This document shows, piece after piece, positions 24,968-34,161 of a stretch of 47,340 bases of DNA. Source of the DNA: Bacteroidia bacterium (GTDB lineage Bacteria > Bacteroidota > Bacteroidia > Bacteroidales > Prolixibacteraceae); assembly GCA_026391295.1 (NCBI GenBank), contig JAPLDS010000026.1, forward strand, positions 43,851-91,190, written 5' to 3'. The first letter of the stretch is position 1; every line of letters starts with the position of its first letter. The position numbers and the translations under genes were made by a program. The notes beneath the pieces were generated by a model that was not told the origin of the DNA, ran no database searches, and worked only from the letters and a program-made list of their open reading frames with translations.

Positions 24968-27229
24968 TTATTGATTGTTCTTAATGAAGTTAAGACATGA
25001 TCCAGCCTTAAACCACTCAATTTGTGCTTCGTTGTAAGTGTGTATCGCTCCAATCTCTTCAGTCGACCCGTCGGCATGATGAAGAACTAGTTGCAACTGT
25101 TTTTCCGGTTCAAATGATTCAAGACCGATGATGTCAATCGAATCATTCTCCTGGATTTTGCTATAGTCTGATGGGTTTGCGAATGTAAGGGCAAGCATTC
25201 CTTGTTTTTTCAAGTTTGTCTCATGAATACGAGCAAATGATCGTGTTAAGACAACCTGTGCGCCAAGATGACGTGGTTCCATTGCCGCATGTTCGCGAGA
25301 TGAACCTTCGCCATAATTCTCATCACCTACAATCACAGAGCCAAAGCCCTCTTTTTTATAGGCTCTTGCCGTTGTTGGCACTGGACCATACTCTCCTGTT
25401 AATTGATTCTTGACCGAATTGGTATTGCCATTAAAGTCATTTACTGCACCAATTAAAAGGTTTTCAGATATATTGTCTAAGTGACCTCGGTAGGTAAGCC
25501 AAGGGCCAGCCATTGAGATATGATCGGTTGTACACTTACCTCTGGCTTTGATTAATAACTTGAGACCTTTCAAGTCTTTTCCTGTCCAAGGTTTGAATGG
25601 TTCAAGAAGCTGAAGTCTGTCTGAACTGCTGTTCACCGAGATTTCTATTCCCTGATAGTCTAAAGATGGTGGAATCAAACCTTGATCTTCGACCGCAAAT
25701 CCTTTTTGTGGTAAGTCATTTCCAGTTGGTGGATCAAGTTTAACTTTCTCCCCATTTTCATTCACTAAATAGTCAGTTACTGGATTGAAATCTAATGTTC
25801 CTGCAATAGCAAAAGCCGTAACGATCTCCGGAGAAGCCACAAATCCATGCGTTTTTGGGTTCCCATCGGTTCGTTTTGCAAAATTCCTATTGAAAGAAGT
25901 CATGATAGAGTTTTCAGGAAGATTGGCTGCATTATGCCTTGACCATTGGCCAATGCAAGGTCCACAAGCATTGGCTAGAACTACGCCGCCCATTTGTTCG
26001 AATGCATCTAAGAATCCATCACGAGCAACCGTATAACGAACAAGCTCAGAGCCTGGAGTTACAGTGAATTCAGCTTTTACTTTTAAGTTTTTTTCGCGTG
26101 CTTGTCTGGCAACAGATGCCGCTCGGCTTATATCTTCATAGGATGAGTTGGTGCATGATCCGATTAACCCAACTTTCATCTCCATTGGCCACCCTTTTTC
26201 TTTTGCCACAGTCTTAAATTGAGAAAGTGGAGTTGCAAAATCTGGAGTAAATGGTCCATTGATATGCGGCTCAAGCTCAGAAAGGTTGATCTCGATAACT
26301 TGATCAAAATATTTTGATGGATTAGCATAAACTTCATCATCAGCTCTTAGGTCAGAAGCAATCTTCGTCGCCATCTCAGCGATATCAGCACGACCAGTAG
26401 CCTTTAAATATTCGCTCATGCTATCGTCGAATGCGAAAGTTGAGGTGGTGGCGCCAACTTCAGCACCCATGTTGCATATGGTTCCTTTACCCGTACAAGA
26501 TAAACTTGCAGCCCCTGGGCCAAAATATTCGATGATGCAACCTGTTCCCCCTTTTACGGTAAGAATGCCAGCAACTTTTAGAATGACATCTTTTGGAGAT
26601 GCCCAGCCACTGAGTTTTCCGGTTAAATTAACCCCGATTAATTTAGGAAACTTTAATTCCCATGGGATGCCAGTCATAACATCTACTGCATCAGCACCGC
26701 CAACACCAATAGCAATCATTCCTAGACCACCAGCATTAACGGTATGCGAGTCGGTGCCAATCATCATTCCACCAGGGAAAGCATAATTCTCTAATACTAC
26801 CTGATGGATAATTCCTGCTCCCGGCTTCCAAAACCCGATACCATATTTTTTGGATACAGAGGAGAGGAAGCTATATACTTCTTTATTGGTCTCTTCGGCT
26901 TTCTTTAAATCTTCAATAGCGCCAGTTTGAGCTAAAATCAAGTGGTCGCAATGAACCGTTGAAGGTACACTGACAACACTTTTCCCTGCTTGCATAAATT
27001 GCAATAGGGCCATTTGAGCTGTAGCATCCTGCATGGCAACCCGATCTGGATCGAAATTTACATATGAAACACCCTTTTCAAAAGGTTGAGTCGGAAGTTC
27101 TCCCGAAAGATGTGAATACAGAATTTTTTCAGTTAATGTAACTGGTCTGCCAATTAATCCACGTAGTTTTTTTACGCGTTCTGGAATCGCAGCATATACC
27201 TTGCGAACCATCTCAATGTCATAAGCCAT
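24968..27229 (-). CDS. acn: Aconitate hydratase (mitochondrial-type aconitase)
   Basis: This 753-residue [4Fe-4S] enzyme interconverts citrate and isocitrate in the TCA cycle. The cluster cysteines are C359 (GSCTNS), C422 and C425 (ACGPCIGQW). Other signatures include [20 protein letters not shown] at 158-177, and [11 protein letters not shown] and [15 protein letters not shown] in the C-terminal swivelling domain. Length and motifs fit the mitochondrial-type group rather than E. coli AcnA (about 890 residues) or AcnB. No citrate synthase or isocitrate dehydrogenase gene is adjacent. The upstream region showed no clear -7 box. Confidence 0.97.
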   Translation of the reverse strand: MAYDIEMVRKVYAAIPERVKKLRGLIGRPVTLTEKILYSHLSGELPTQPFEKGVSYVNFDPDRVAMQDATAQMALLQFMQAGKSVVSVPSTVHCDHLILAQTGAIEDLKKAEETNKEVYSFLSSVSKKYGIGFWKPGAGIIHQVVLENYAFPGGMMIGTDSHTVNAGGLGMIAIGVGGADAVDVMTGIPWELKFPKLIGVNLTGKLSGWASPKDVILKVAGILTVKGGTGCIIEYFGPGAASLSCTGKGTICNMGAEVGATTSTFAFDDSMSEYLKATGRADIAEMATKIASDLRADDEVYANPSKYFDQVIEINLSELEPHINGPFTPDFATPLSQFKTVAKEKGWPMEMKVGLIGSCTNSSYEDISRAASVARQAREKNLKVKAEFTVTPGSELVRYTVARDGFLDAFEQMGGVVLANACGPCIGQWSRHNAANLPENSIMTSFNRNFAKRTDGNPKTHGFVASPEIVTAFAIAGTLDFNPVTDYLVNENGEKVKLDPPTGNDLPQKGFAVEDQGLIPPSLDYQGIEISVNSSSDRLQLLEPFKPWTGKDLKGLKLLIKARGKCTTDHISMAGPWLTYRGHLDNISENLLIGAVNDFNGNTNSVKNQLTGEYGPVPTTARAYKKEGFGSVIVGDENYGEGSSREHAAMEPRHLGAQVVLTRSFARIHETNLKKQGMLALTFANPSDYSKIQENDSIDIIGLESFEPEKQLQLVLHHADGSTEEIGAIHTYNEAQIEWFKAGSCLNFIKNNQ

Positions 27230-27307
27230 GCGGTACTGTTTTAAGATTATAAAAGAACTGCAATATTAACGATTATTGGCGAGAAAAAAATAGTGAATTT
27301 TAGAGTT

Positions 27308-27338
27308 TTTTGTGCTATTTTTATGGAAAGTATGTTTT
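27308..27338 (+). promoter_or_regulatory. Candidate promoter of MacB-like permease gene
   Basis: TTTG at 27309-27312 and TATGTTTT at 27331-27338 (five of six -7 positions) are separated by 18 nt. Predicted start is near 27345, giving a leader of about 40 nt. Confidence 0.4.
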
Positions 27339-27382
27339 AAATTAGCATCCTAATTAAGTTAACACCTACCCCAAAATCAAGT

Positions 27383-28633
27383 ATGATTTGGATTAAGCCC
27401 TTGGTCGTTGAGAATATTCGAATCGCGTTTCAGTCAATTCGTGGTAATTTAGTGCGATCGGTCTTAACTATTTTAATTATAGCCGTAGGTATTTCGGCCT
27501 TAGTGGGAATCTTAACAGCTATTGACTCGATAAAAAATTCGATTACTACTGAGTTTACTAGACTCGGAGCTAATACCTTTAGCATTCAAAGTCGGAGTAC
27601 TCGAATTCATATTGGGAGCCAGCCGAGTCGAACAATGAACTATAGTTATATCAGCTATATGCAAGCTCGGGCGTTTAGAGAGCAATTTAATTTCCCTTCA
27701 ACAGTTTCAATTTCTGTCAATGCCACTCAAACAGCTACAGTTAAGTCTGACACCAAGAAAAGCAACCCAAATATCACCGTTCGAGGTGTCGATGAAAATT
27801 TTTTAGCTACGGCTGGATATGATTTAGAGTCGGGCCGAGGACTGACTTTTAAGGAGTCTTTTGAAGGCGATAATGTTGCCATGGTTGGAGCTGCTTTAGT
27901 CAAAAAGATTTTCCCTGCCGATATCGATCCCAACGGAAAATATATCTCTGTTGGAAGCGGTAAATATCAAATTATTGGGGTTTTAAAAGATAAAGGAAGT
28001 GGATTTGGTAATTCTGCTGACCAGATTGTGCTCCTCCCATTTTCAAATGTCAGACAGTATTTCGGGCGACCTTCGATGAATTTCAGAATCAGCGTTATGC
28101 CTAAAAGCGCTCAGCTAATGGATGCGGCTATGGGCGAAGCAGAAGCCGTATTTCGAAACATCAGAGGTTTAAGCGTCGTAGATGAAACTGATTTCTTAGT
28201 TGAAAAGAGTGATAATTTAGTCAGTGTGCTGCTCGATAATATCAAATATGTGACACTTGCTGCTACTGTTATTGGCTTTATAACGTTATTAGGGGCAGCC
28301 ATTGGTTTGATGAATATCTTGCTGGTAACCGTTGCTGAACGGACCAGAGAGATAGGGATTCATAAAGCCGTTGGAGCAAACTCTCGCTCCATTAAGAATC
28401 AATTTATGATTGAATCAATTATCATTGGACAGCTTGGAGGTCTTTTAGGAATCTTTTTAGGAATCTTGGCTGGCAATGGAGTCTCACTTATTATCGGGAG
28501 CTCCTTCGTTATTCCTTGGCAATGGATGATGGTTGGGGTGCTACTCTGTCTGTTGGTAAGTTTTGGTGCGGGTGTGCTTCCTGCTATTAAAGCATCAAAG
28601 TTAGACCCTATCGACGCTTTGCGCTACGAATAG
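27383..28633 (+). CDS. ABC transporter permease, MacB/FtsX type
   Basis: This 416-residue protein has one N-terminal transmembrane helix (about 20-45), a MacB-type periplasmic core domain (about 46-275), and three C-terminal helices (about 290-315, 345-370, 383-405) forming an FtsX-like domain. VTVAERTREIGIHKAVGA and LPAIKASKLDPIDALRYE are standard family motifs. These permeases work with a separate ATPase and do not carry a substrate through a channel in the classic way; they couple ATP hydrolysis to periplasmic events such as efflux, lipoprotein release or peptide export. No ATPase or membrane-fusion gene is adjacent, so the partner is elsewhere. Confidence 0.93.
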   Translation: MIWIKPLVVENIRIAFQSIRGNLVRSVLTILIIAVGISALVGILTAIDSIKNSITTEFTRLGANTFSIQSRSTRIHIGSQPSRTMNYSYISYMQARAFREQFNFPSTVSISVNATQTATVKSDTKKSNPNITVRGVDENFLATAGYDLESGRGLTFKESFEGDNVAMVGAALVKKIFPADIDPNGKYISVGSGKYQIIGVLKDKGSGFGNSADQIVLLPFSNVRQYFGRPSMNFRISVMPKSAQLMDAAMGEAEAVFRNIRGLSVVDETDFLVEKSDNLVSVLLDNIKYVTLAATVIGFITLLGAAIGLMNILLVTVAERTREIGIHKAVGANSRSIKNQFMIESIIIGQLGGLLGIFLGILAGNGVSLIIGSSFVIPWQWMMVGVLLCLLVSFGAGVLPAIKASKLDPIDALRYE

Positions 28634-28636
28634 AAT

Positions 28637-28677
28637 CTAACTTAAATGTTTTGTTCGGAAAGTATTTTGTAAGTTAG
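28637..28677. repeat. 8-bp inverted repeat between convergent permease and pseudouridine synthase genes
   Basis: CTAACTTA (28637-28644) and TAAGTTAG (28670-28677) are perfect complements with a 25-nt loop in the 59-bp convergent gap. It may end both transcripts, but the stem is A+T-rich and lacks a T tract. Confidence 0.35.
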
Positions 28678-28692
28678 CCAACCGCAACGTGA

Positions 28693-29847
28693 TTACTTAG
28701 AGCTCATTTTAAGGACATTAACCTCATCTTCCGTAAGGAATCTCCATCTCCCTCTTGGAAGATCCTTCTTGGTTAAACCACAGAAATAGACTCGGTCTAA
28801 CTTCTCAACTTTATAGCCAAGGTGTTCGAAGATACGTCTTACAATTTTATTCTTTCCAGAGTGTATCTCTATCCCAACTTGTTTTTTGTCATCTTCATTG
28901 ACATAACTTACTGAATCAGCAGCAACAAAACCATCTTCAAGGGTAATGCCATCGACAATTTCTTGCAAGTGATTTTTTGTAACTTTTTGATCTACGAAAA
29001 CGTGATATATTTTTTTACGATTGTATTTTGGATGGGTTAATCGCTTAGTCATATCGCCATCATTGGTGAAAAGCAACAACCCTGTGGTGGCTTTGTCTAA
29101 TCTTCCAACAGGATAAATCCTCTCTGTACATGCATTTGCGATAAGTTCCATCACCGTTTTGTCGGCGTGCGGATCTTCTAATGTGGTTACATAGCCCTTT
29201 GGCTTATTTAAAAGAACATACATTTTCTTTTCGGCTGTGATGATCTTACCATTGAAACTAACTGATTCACCTGGTAAGACTTGATAGCCCATCTCGGAAA
29301 CAATTTTCCCATTGATGGTCACGCATCCTGTTGCAATAAAGGTATCTGCTTCACGACGTGAGCATAAGCCTGCATTCGCGATATATCGATTCAGACGCAT
29401 GGCGCCTGGCTCCTTTTTTGAAGGTGCTGACTTGCCTTTTTTACCTGAAGTCTCAAACTCATCATTCAAGTTTTTATTTCCAAGTCTTCCGCGTAATACT
29501 TTACCTGTTTTGTTGAGGTATTGGTCTGATTCTGCACCTTCAAACTTTCGTGCAGGACGTTTTTCTATAACGTTTCTCCGAAATACATCGGAAGTCCTTT
29601 CTTTTCCATTTCTTCCTAATACTGGACTCTTGGGTTTTGATCCGGAGGCCGTTTTGATCACTTTCGTCTTGCCGACTCTTTTGCCTGCGGTTGCATCTTT
29701 TGCTTCACTTCGACCGGTGTTAGATTTTCTGCTCTGGTCACTTGGCGCGGAACTCCCTTTTCTTACTCGTGGTCTGGTTCCGGGCTCTTTTTTATCGACG
29801 GTACGCTTATCCTCGCGCTCCTGTCCTCTGCCTCTTCTGATAATCAT
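28693..29847 (-). CDS. RluB/RsuA-family rRNA pseudouridine synthase with long basic N-terminal extension
   Basis: This 384-residue protein has an S4 RNA-binding domain beginning at about residue 150 (MRLNRYIANAGLCSRREAD) and a pseudouridine synthase domain with PVGRLDKATTGLLL, in which D251 is the catalytic aspartate. The later HPKYNRKKIYHV and KNKIVRRIFEHLGY match RluB/RluE/RsuA-like enzymes. It is expected to modify one uridine in 23S rRNA (RluB-like); the exact site is inferred. The first 149 residues are low-complexity and rich in Lys, Arg, Ser and Gly, unlike the E. coli enzyme; such extensions are common in Bacteroidota. The first methionine is kept because the tail runs without interruption. 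It is divergent from glmM. Confidence 0.92.
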   Translation of the reverse strand: MIIRRGRGQEREDKRTVDKKEPGTRPRVRKGSSAPSDQSRKSNTGRSEAKDATAGKRVGKTKVIKTASGSKPKSPVLGRNGKERTSDVFRRNVIEKRPARKFEGAESDQYLNKTGKVLRGRLGNKNLNDEFETSGKKGKSAPSKKEPGAMRLNRYIANAGLCSRREADTFIATGCVTINGKIVSEMGYQVLPGESVSFNGKIITAEKKMYVLLNKPKGYVTTLEDPHADKTVMELIANACTERIYPVGRLDKATTGLLLFTNDGDMTKRLTHPKYNRKKIYHVFVDQKVTKNHLQEIVDGITLEDGFVAADSVSYVNEDDKKQVGIEIHSGKNKIVRRIFEHLGYKVEKLDRVYFCGLTKKDLPRGRWRFLTEDEVNVLKMSSK

Positions 29848-29939
29848 GTGGTAATTACTTGATTTGTTAATATTTCGGGTGCAAATATCGGTAAAAAAAT
29901 GGAGAGTTAGACTTTAATTCAGCGGAAGCAGAATAATCC

Positions 29940-29970
29940 TTTGATTAATTGACTCAAATTAACAACTTTG
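29940..29970 (+). promoter_or_regulatory. Candidate glmM promoter
   Basis: TTTG (29940-29943), a 19-nt spacer and CAACTTTG (29963-29970) match the Bacteroidota promoter pattern with one mismatch in the -7 box. Predicted leader is about 28 nt. Confidence 0.55.
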
Positions 29971-30004
29971 TAGTCTCAAAGTAAAAGCATAATCGACCAC
30001 ATAT

Positions 30005-31396
30005 ATGGCACTTATAAAATCAATTTCTGGTATTCGGGGTACAATAGGAGGTTCGCCAGGAGATGGATTGACTCCGCTTGACTTAGTTAAATTTACTGCG
30101 GCCTATCTAACTTGGGCTAAAACAAATCAAAAAGGATCTAAGAAGTTAAAGATTGTGGTCGGCAGAGATGCTCGTATCTCCGGAGCGATGGTCGACGCAC
30201 TTGTTAGCGGTACCTTGTTAGGAATGGGTGCCGATGTAGTCAATCTGGGTTTGGCTTCCACTCCAACTACAGAACTTGCCGTTTTGGCTGAAAAGGCCGA
30301 TGGGGGAATAATCCTAACAGCTAGTCATAACCCAAAACAGTGGAATGCTCTTAAATTGCTTAATTCAGATGGCGAGTTTTTGAACGACCAAGAAGGGAAG
30401 ATAGTTTTGGAGATTGCTCAAAATGAGAGCTTTGAATTTGCTTCTGTTGATAATTTAGGGGCTCAGACCTTTTTAGATTATACCCAATATCATATTCAAC
30501 ATGTTCTTGATTTAGCACTGGTGGATGTTGAGGCCATAAAAAGGAAAAAATTTAAAGTCGCAGTAGATGCTGTAAATTCCGTTGGTGGCATTATTGTACC
30601 CCAGCTTCTAAGGGCATTGGGCGTTGTTGAAGTTTTAGAACTTAATTGCACACCAGATGGGCATTTCCCTCATAATCCAGAGCCAATACCTGAAAATTTA
30701 ATGGAGATATCTGCCATCATAGCAAAAGCAAATGTGGACGTCTGTTTTGTTGTAGACCCCGATGTCGACCGTTTGGCTATTATCAACGAGGATGGTACCT
30801 TGTTTAATGAAGAATATACATTGGTCGCTGTGGCAGACTATGTTTTGTCAAATTCTAAAGGGAATACCGTATCAAATCTATCCTCCTCAAGAGCCTTGAG
30901 AGATATTACCGAAAGGTATGGTGCGACCTATAATCCATCAGCTGTTGGAGAGGTTAATGTTACCACGATGATGAAAAATACCAATGCAGTCATAGGTGGA
31001 GAAGGGAATGGTGGCGTAATCTATCCAATGAGCCATTATGGACGAGATTCCATGGTTGGAATTGCTCTTTTCCTCACTCATTTGGCAAAGTCAGGTTTGA
31101 AATGCACAAAACTTAGAGCCACTTATCCCGATTATTTCATCTCGAAGAATAAAATAGAGCTAACTCCAACTATTGACGTAGATGACATTCTTCTTCAAGT
31201 TCAAGCTCGCTTTCAGCACGAAGAGGTAAATACCGTCGATGGAGTAAAAATCGATTTTGATAAGGAATGGGTACATTTGCGTAAATCAAATACCGAGCCG
31301 ATTATCCGAATTTATGCCGAGAGCCGGTCAATGGAAAGAGCTGATGCTTTAGCCGAAGAGATGATAGAAATCATAAAACAGATCGCTAGATTGTAG
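30005..31396 (+). CDS. glmM: Phosphoglucosamine mutase (GlmM-type phosphohexomutase)
   Basis: This 463-residue alpha-D-phosphohexomutase has the phosphoserine loop TASHNPKQWNALK with S107, the Mg2+ loop DPDVDRLA (D251, D253, D255), the sugar-binding GEGNGGVIYP and the phosphate-binding RKSNTEPIIRIYAE near the C-terminus. The bacterial GlmM reaction converts glucosamine-6-phosphate to glucosamine-1-phosphate for peptidoglycan and lipopolysaccharide precursors. The opening RGTIGGSPGDGLTPLD is like Bacteroidota proteins annotated as GlmM. Phosphomannomutase or phosphoglucomutase activity cannot be excluded from sequence alone. It is probably monocistronic: 223 bp separate it from mdh, which has its own promoter. 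Confidence 0.9.
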   Translation: MALIKSISGIRGTIGGSPGDGLTPLDLVKFTAAYLTWAKTNQKGSKKLKIVVGRDARISGAMVDALVSGTLLGMGADVVNLGLASTPTTELAVLAEKADGGIILTASHNPKQWNALKLLNSDGEFLNDQEGKIVLEIAQNESFEFASVDNLGAQTFLDYTQYHIQHVLDLALVDVEAIKRKKFKVAVDAVNSVGGIIVPQLLRALGVVEVLELNCTPDGHFPHNPEPIPENLMEISAIIAKANVDVCFVVDPDVDRLAIINEDGTLFNEEYTLVAVADYVLSNSKGNTVSNLSSSRALRDITERYGATYNPSAVGEVNVTTMMKNTNAVIGGEGNGGVIYPMSHYGRDSMVGIALFLTHLAKSGLKCTKLRATYPDYFISKNKIELTPTIDVDDILLQVQARFQHEEVNTVDGVKIDFDKEWVHLRKSNTEPIIRIYAESRSMERADALAEEMIEIIKQIARL

Positions 31397-31534
31397 ATTT
31401 TTACTTGACAAATAGTTAGAAATGGTCATTGTGACCAAGAACTGATTTGACTTTCTGAAGTTTGTGTTTGGAGAATTCTTCAGTCATTTTTAAACTTAGA
31501 ATAAAAACTAATCGCAAAGAGTTTGCTAATTAGT

Positions 31535-31565
31535 TTTTATTGTTTCTCTAAACTATGTAAATTTG
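31535..31565 (+). promoter_or_regulatory. Candidate mdh promoter
   Basis: TTTT (31535-31538, three of four) is followed after 19 nt by TAAATTTG (31558-31565), a full -7 match. Predicted leader is about 48 nt. Confidence 0.55.
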
Positions 31566-31619
31566 CATCGATTTTTAAATACGGTTAAATATTAAATAAG
31601 TCAGATAATAATATAATTT

Positions 31620-32555
31620 ATGAAAGTTACAGTCGTAGGAGCAGGAAATGTAGGATCAACTTGTGCTGATACTTTAGCATATAGAGAAGTTGTAAACGAG
31701 GTTATTTTATTGGATATCAAAGAGGGTATTGCAGAAGGCAAGGCTCTTGATATGTGGCAAAAAGCACCTATTATTGGTTATGACACGCGCACTGTTGGTG
31801 TAACAAATGATTATGCACGAACTGCAGATTCCGATGTCGTTGTCATAACTTCAGGATTACCTCGTAAACCAGGCATGACTCGCGATGATTTAATTCAGAT
31901 CAATGCTGGAATTGTAAAGTCTGTAACTGAAAATATTGTAAAGTATTCACCGAATGCGATTATTATCGTTGTTTCTAATCCATTGGATGTGATGACTTAT
32001 CAGGCGCATCTAGCCTCAGGTCTTCCTCGCACCCGGATTATGGGAATGGCAGGAATTTTAGATACTGCTCGTTACCGTGCCTTTTTATCCGATGCATTGA
32101 ATATTTCACAAAAAGAGATTCAGGGGATGTTATTAGGTGGTCATGGCGACACCATGGTTCCTCTAACACGTTATACAACTGTAGGTGGAATTCCAGTTAC
32201 AGAATTATTAGATGCTGAGACACTTGACGCAATTGTTGAACGCACCAAATCAGGTGGTGGAGAGCTTGTGAAATTAATGGGTACCTCAGCTTGGTATGCA
32301 CCTGGTGCAGCTGCAGCACAGATGGTGGAAGCAATTGTAAAAGATCAACGCAGAATATTCCCAGTGTGTATTCAACTTCAAGGCGAATATGGTGTAGACA
32401 ACTGCTATTTGGGCGTTCCAGTCGTGTTAGGCAAGAATGGCGTTGAGCAAATTGTCGAATTGCAACTGAATAAAGAGGAGATGCAAATGATGCGCACAAG
32501 CGAAGGTCATGTTAAAGAGGTTATGAACGTATTAGATGCTTTAAATAAAGCTTAA
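31620..32555 (+). CDS. mdh: Malate dehydrogenase (LDH-like type)
   Basis: This 311-residue NAD-dependent enzyme interconverts malate and oxaloacetate. The nucleotide loop GAGNVGSTCAD starts at residue 7, and D32 indicates NAD rather than NADP use. The substrate arginines are R82 and R88 (LPRKPGMTRDD) and R151, and the catalytic histidine is H175 in GGHGDTMVPL. An arginine at position 82, where lactate dehydrogenases have glutamine, supports malate as substrate. With the aconitase gene it supplies TCA-cycle enzymes in this window, though they are not in one operon. A terminator follows directly. Confidence 0.97.
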   Translation: MKVTVVGAGNVGSTCADTLAYREVVNEVILLDIKEGIAEGKALDMWQKAPIIGYDTRTVGVTNDYARTADSDVVVITSGLPRKPGMTRDDLIQINAGIVKSVTENIVKYSPNAIIIVVSNPLDVMTYQAHLASGLPRTRIMGMAGILDTARYRAFLSDALNISQKEIQGMLLGGHGDTMVPLTRYTTVGGIPVTELLDAETLDAIVERTKSGGGELVKLMGTSAWYAPGAAAAQMVEAIVKDQRRIFPVCIQLQGEYGVDNCYLGVPVVLGKNGVEQIVELQLNKEEMQMMRTSEGHVKEVMNVLDALNKA

Positions 32556-32576
32556 AGAGGTTTCTTATATATTTTT

Positions 32577-32603
32577 AAAAGGGGTTTTTAAGCCCCTTTT
32601 TTT
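32577..32603 (+). terminator. Intrinsic terminator after mdh
   Basis: AAAAGGGG and CCCCTTTT form the stem with an 8-nt loop, followed by a T run. It lies 21 bp after the mdh stop and 15 bp before the next ATG. Confidence 0.85.
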
Positions 32604-32617
32604 AGCTGTTATAAAAT

Positions 32618-33040
32618 ATGCGAGAGATTAGTTTTGAGGTTGTAGAGCTTGAAGAGAACGCTTATCATATCTTGATTGAGGCTGAATTTGCTGGTCTTGA
32701 AAATGGCTGGTGGATCATTGATACTGGTGCCTCACGCAGCGTATTTGATCAGGCTATGACGATGCTTTATGACCAAGAAAACAGTGATTCAGTGCTAGCT
32801 ACTGGTCTGGGAAAAGAGATGGTGGAAACAGGGGCTGGTTCAATTTCTGATTTCATTTTAGGTGGCGTTTCATGGGGTGTTTTAAGGGTTGCATTGGTCG
32901 ATTTTTCCCATATAAATAGCGAGTATTCTAAGTTTACTGAGAAGAAGATACTAGGATTGCTTGGAGCCGATTTTTTATTGGTGCATCATGCCATTCTGAA
33001 TTTCAAGGAGCGTAAAATTAGCCTATTTACTGAATCGTAA
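32618..33040 (+). CDS. Retropepsin-like single-domain aspartic protease homologue
   Basis: This 140-residue protein has the catalytic-type motif WWIIDTGASRSVFD with D35-T36-G37. Near the C-terminus, ILGLLGADFLLVHHAILNF corresponds to the second conserved hydrophobic-G/ADFL element of retropepsins. Only one DTG is present, so an active enzyme would have to be a homodimer, as in retroviral proteases. There is no signal peptide or membrane segment, suggesting a cytosolic protein, and no retroelement genes are nearby. It may be a genuine peptidase or a catalytically silent fold; the sequence supports the first but gives no substrate. It starts just after the mdh terminator, so read-through could supply transcription; no separate promoter is obvious. 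Confidence 0.75.
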   Translation: MREISFEVVELEENAYHILIEAEFAGLENGWWIIDTGASRSVFDQAMTMLYDQENSDSVLATGLGKEMVETGAGSISDFILGGVSWGVLRVALVDFSHINSEYSKFTEKKILGLLGADFLLVHHAILNFKERKISLFTES

Positions 33041-33060
33041 ATTCTAATCTTTTTTCTTTT

Positions 33061-33096
33061 AAGCCATCGATGATCTTTTATTGATGGCTTTTTTTA
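33061..33096 (+). terminator. Intrinsic terminator after retropepsin-like gene
   Basis: AAGCCATCGAT and ATTGATGGCTT form a stem with one mismatch or wobble, followed by seven or more Ts. It lies 21 bp after the stop codon. Confidence 0.8.
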
Positions 33097-33351
33097 TTTC
33101 TTTTTAAAAGCCCGATCCAAAGGTTATTGGCGAATTGTTCTTCGCCATTGAGTTCTATGAATTAAATCATAATTTCTATACTTTTTTGAAATTTATATCG
33201 TATATTTAGTAGAGCAATTTTACTACTTTCTGCTCTCCTTCGATTGCTTCAGACTTATGATATTTCTGTTGCAAACATGTTGTAAGATCTCAGTTTGTAT
33301 CGTATATTATCTTTTTGTGTTAGTGAATTAAATTTTTAATTTTTTTCCTGC
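33097..33351. other. Leader/promoter region of first tonB gene with a repeated 11-mer
   Basis: The A+T-rich stretch contains TATCGTATATT twice in the same orientation (33196-33206 and 33298-33308), 102 bp apart. It also has a small inverted repeat around AGTAG/CTACT (near 33208-33228). A regulator binding site is possible. No coding frame was seen. Confidence 0.4.
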
Positions 33352-34161
33352 ATGGCGGCAAATAATGATATATTTTCGAAAGAGTGGTATGAATTAATTT
33401 TTAAACCTTCGCAAAACCAGGTTTATGGGGCCTATGAACTTCGTAAAAACTCTCAGTCAAGGCATTTTTGGGGCTTAATCGTGGCCGTTTTATTGTTTGT
33501 TTTTATTGTCTCATTACCGTCTTTGATTCGCCAAATTATTCCGCAGGAGGTCGAGAAAAATGTCTCTGTACGGATGATTTCGAACATTAAATTAGAAAAA
33601 CCCAAAGAGCCCTCTATTTTACGAGAAGTTCCGCCCCCTCCTCCCTTGCGCAATACCATTAAGTTTACCCCGCCTGTCATCAAGCCTGATCAGCTAGTAG
33701 CAGAAGAAGATCAGCCTATTTCACAAAAGGAAGCGGTCGATGCTAAAGCTGCAATTAGTAATGTGACGTACGATAAGGGTACCGACGATATTGCTGCTCC
33801 TATTGCAACCATATCTAAGAAAGATGTTGTCGAAGAGCCTGAAAAGCCCTTTGTTTTTGTTGAACAGATGCCTCAGTTTCCTGGAGGTGAGAAAGAGATG
33901 ATCGCTTTTATTAAGCGAAATTTACGCTACCCAACAACCGCCATTGAAATGGGTATTAAAGGAACTGTGACTGTAAATTTTGTCGTAGGGAAGGATGGAA
34001 AGATTACTCAGATTCGAATTATTCGTGGTATCGGAGGTGGCTGCGACGAAGAGGCAGTGCGTATTCTTGAGAAAATGCCTGCGTGGAGTCCAGGAAGACA
34101 AGCTGGAATCCCTGTGCTCGTGGCTTATTCGCTCCCTTTTCGGTTTGTCTTGCAAGAGTAA
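33352..34161 (+). CDS. tonB: Energy transducer TonB (copy 1)
   Basis: This 269-residue protein has a short cytoplasmic N-terminus containing KNSQSRHF-like sequence, one transmembrane helix (about 41-63), a Pro/Lys/Glu-rich periplasmic linker with PPPPPLR, and a C-terminal TonB domain (about 175-269) including EQMPQFPGGEKEM, LRYPTTAIEMGIKGTVTVNF and MPAWSPGRQAGIPV. TonB transmits the force of an ExbB-ExbD motor to outer-membrane receptors. It is a close paralogue of the second tonB 2.8 kb downstream, sharing the MAANNDIFS start and most of the C-terminal domain. A 564-bp gap separates it from exbB, so it may be transcribed separately. Confidence 0.93.
   Translation: MAANNDIFSKEWYELIFKPSQNQVYGAYELRKNSQSRHFWGLIVAVLLFVFIVSLPSLIRQIIPQEVEKNVSVRMISNIKLEKPKEPSILREVPPPPPLRNTIKFTPPVIKPDQLVAEEDQPISQKEAVDAKAAISNVTYDKGTDDIAAPIATISKKDVVEEPEKPFVFVEQMPQFPGGEKEMIAFIKRNLRYPTTAIEMGIKGTVTVNFVVGKDGKITQIRIIRGIGGGCDEEAVRILEKMPAWSPGRQAGIPVLVAYSLPFRFVLQE

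Noticed and set aside
29312-29854. 180-residue plus-strand frame
   Set aside because: It is the antisense shadow of the repetitive basic part of the pseudouridine synthase gene.
32618-33040. Retroelement remnant
   Set aside because: Only the protease-like gene is present; there is no reverse transcriptase, integrase or repeat nearby.
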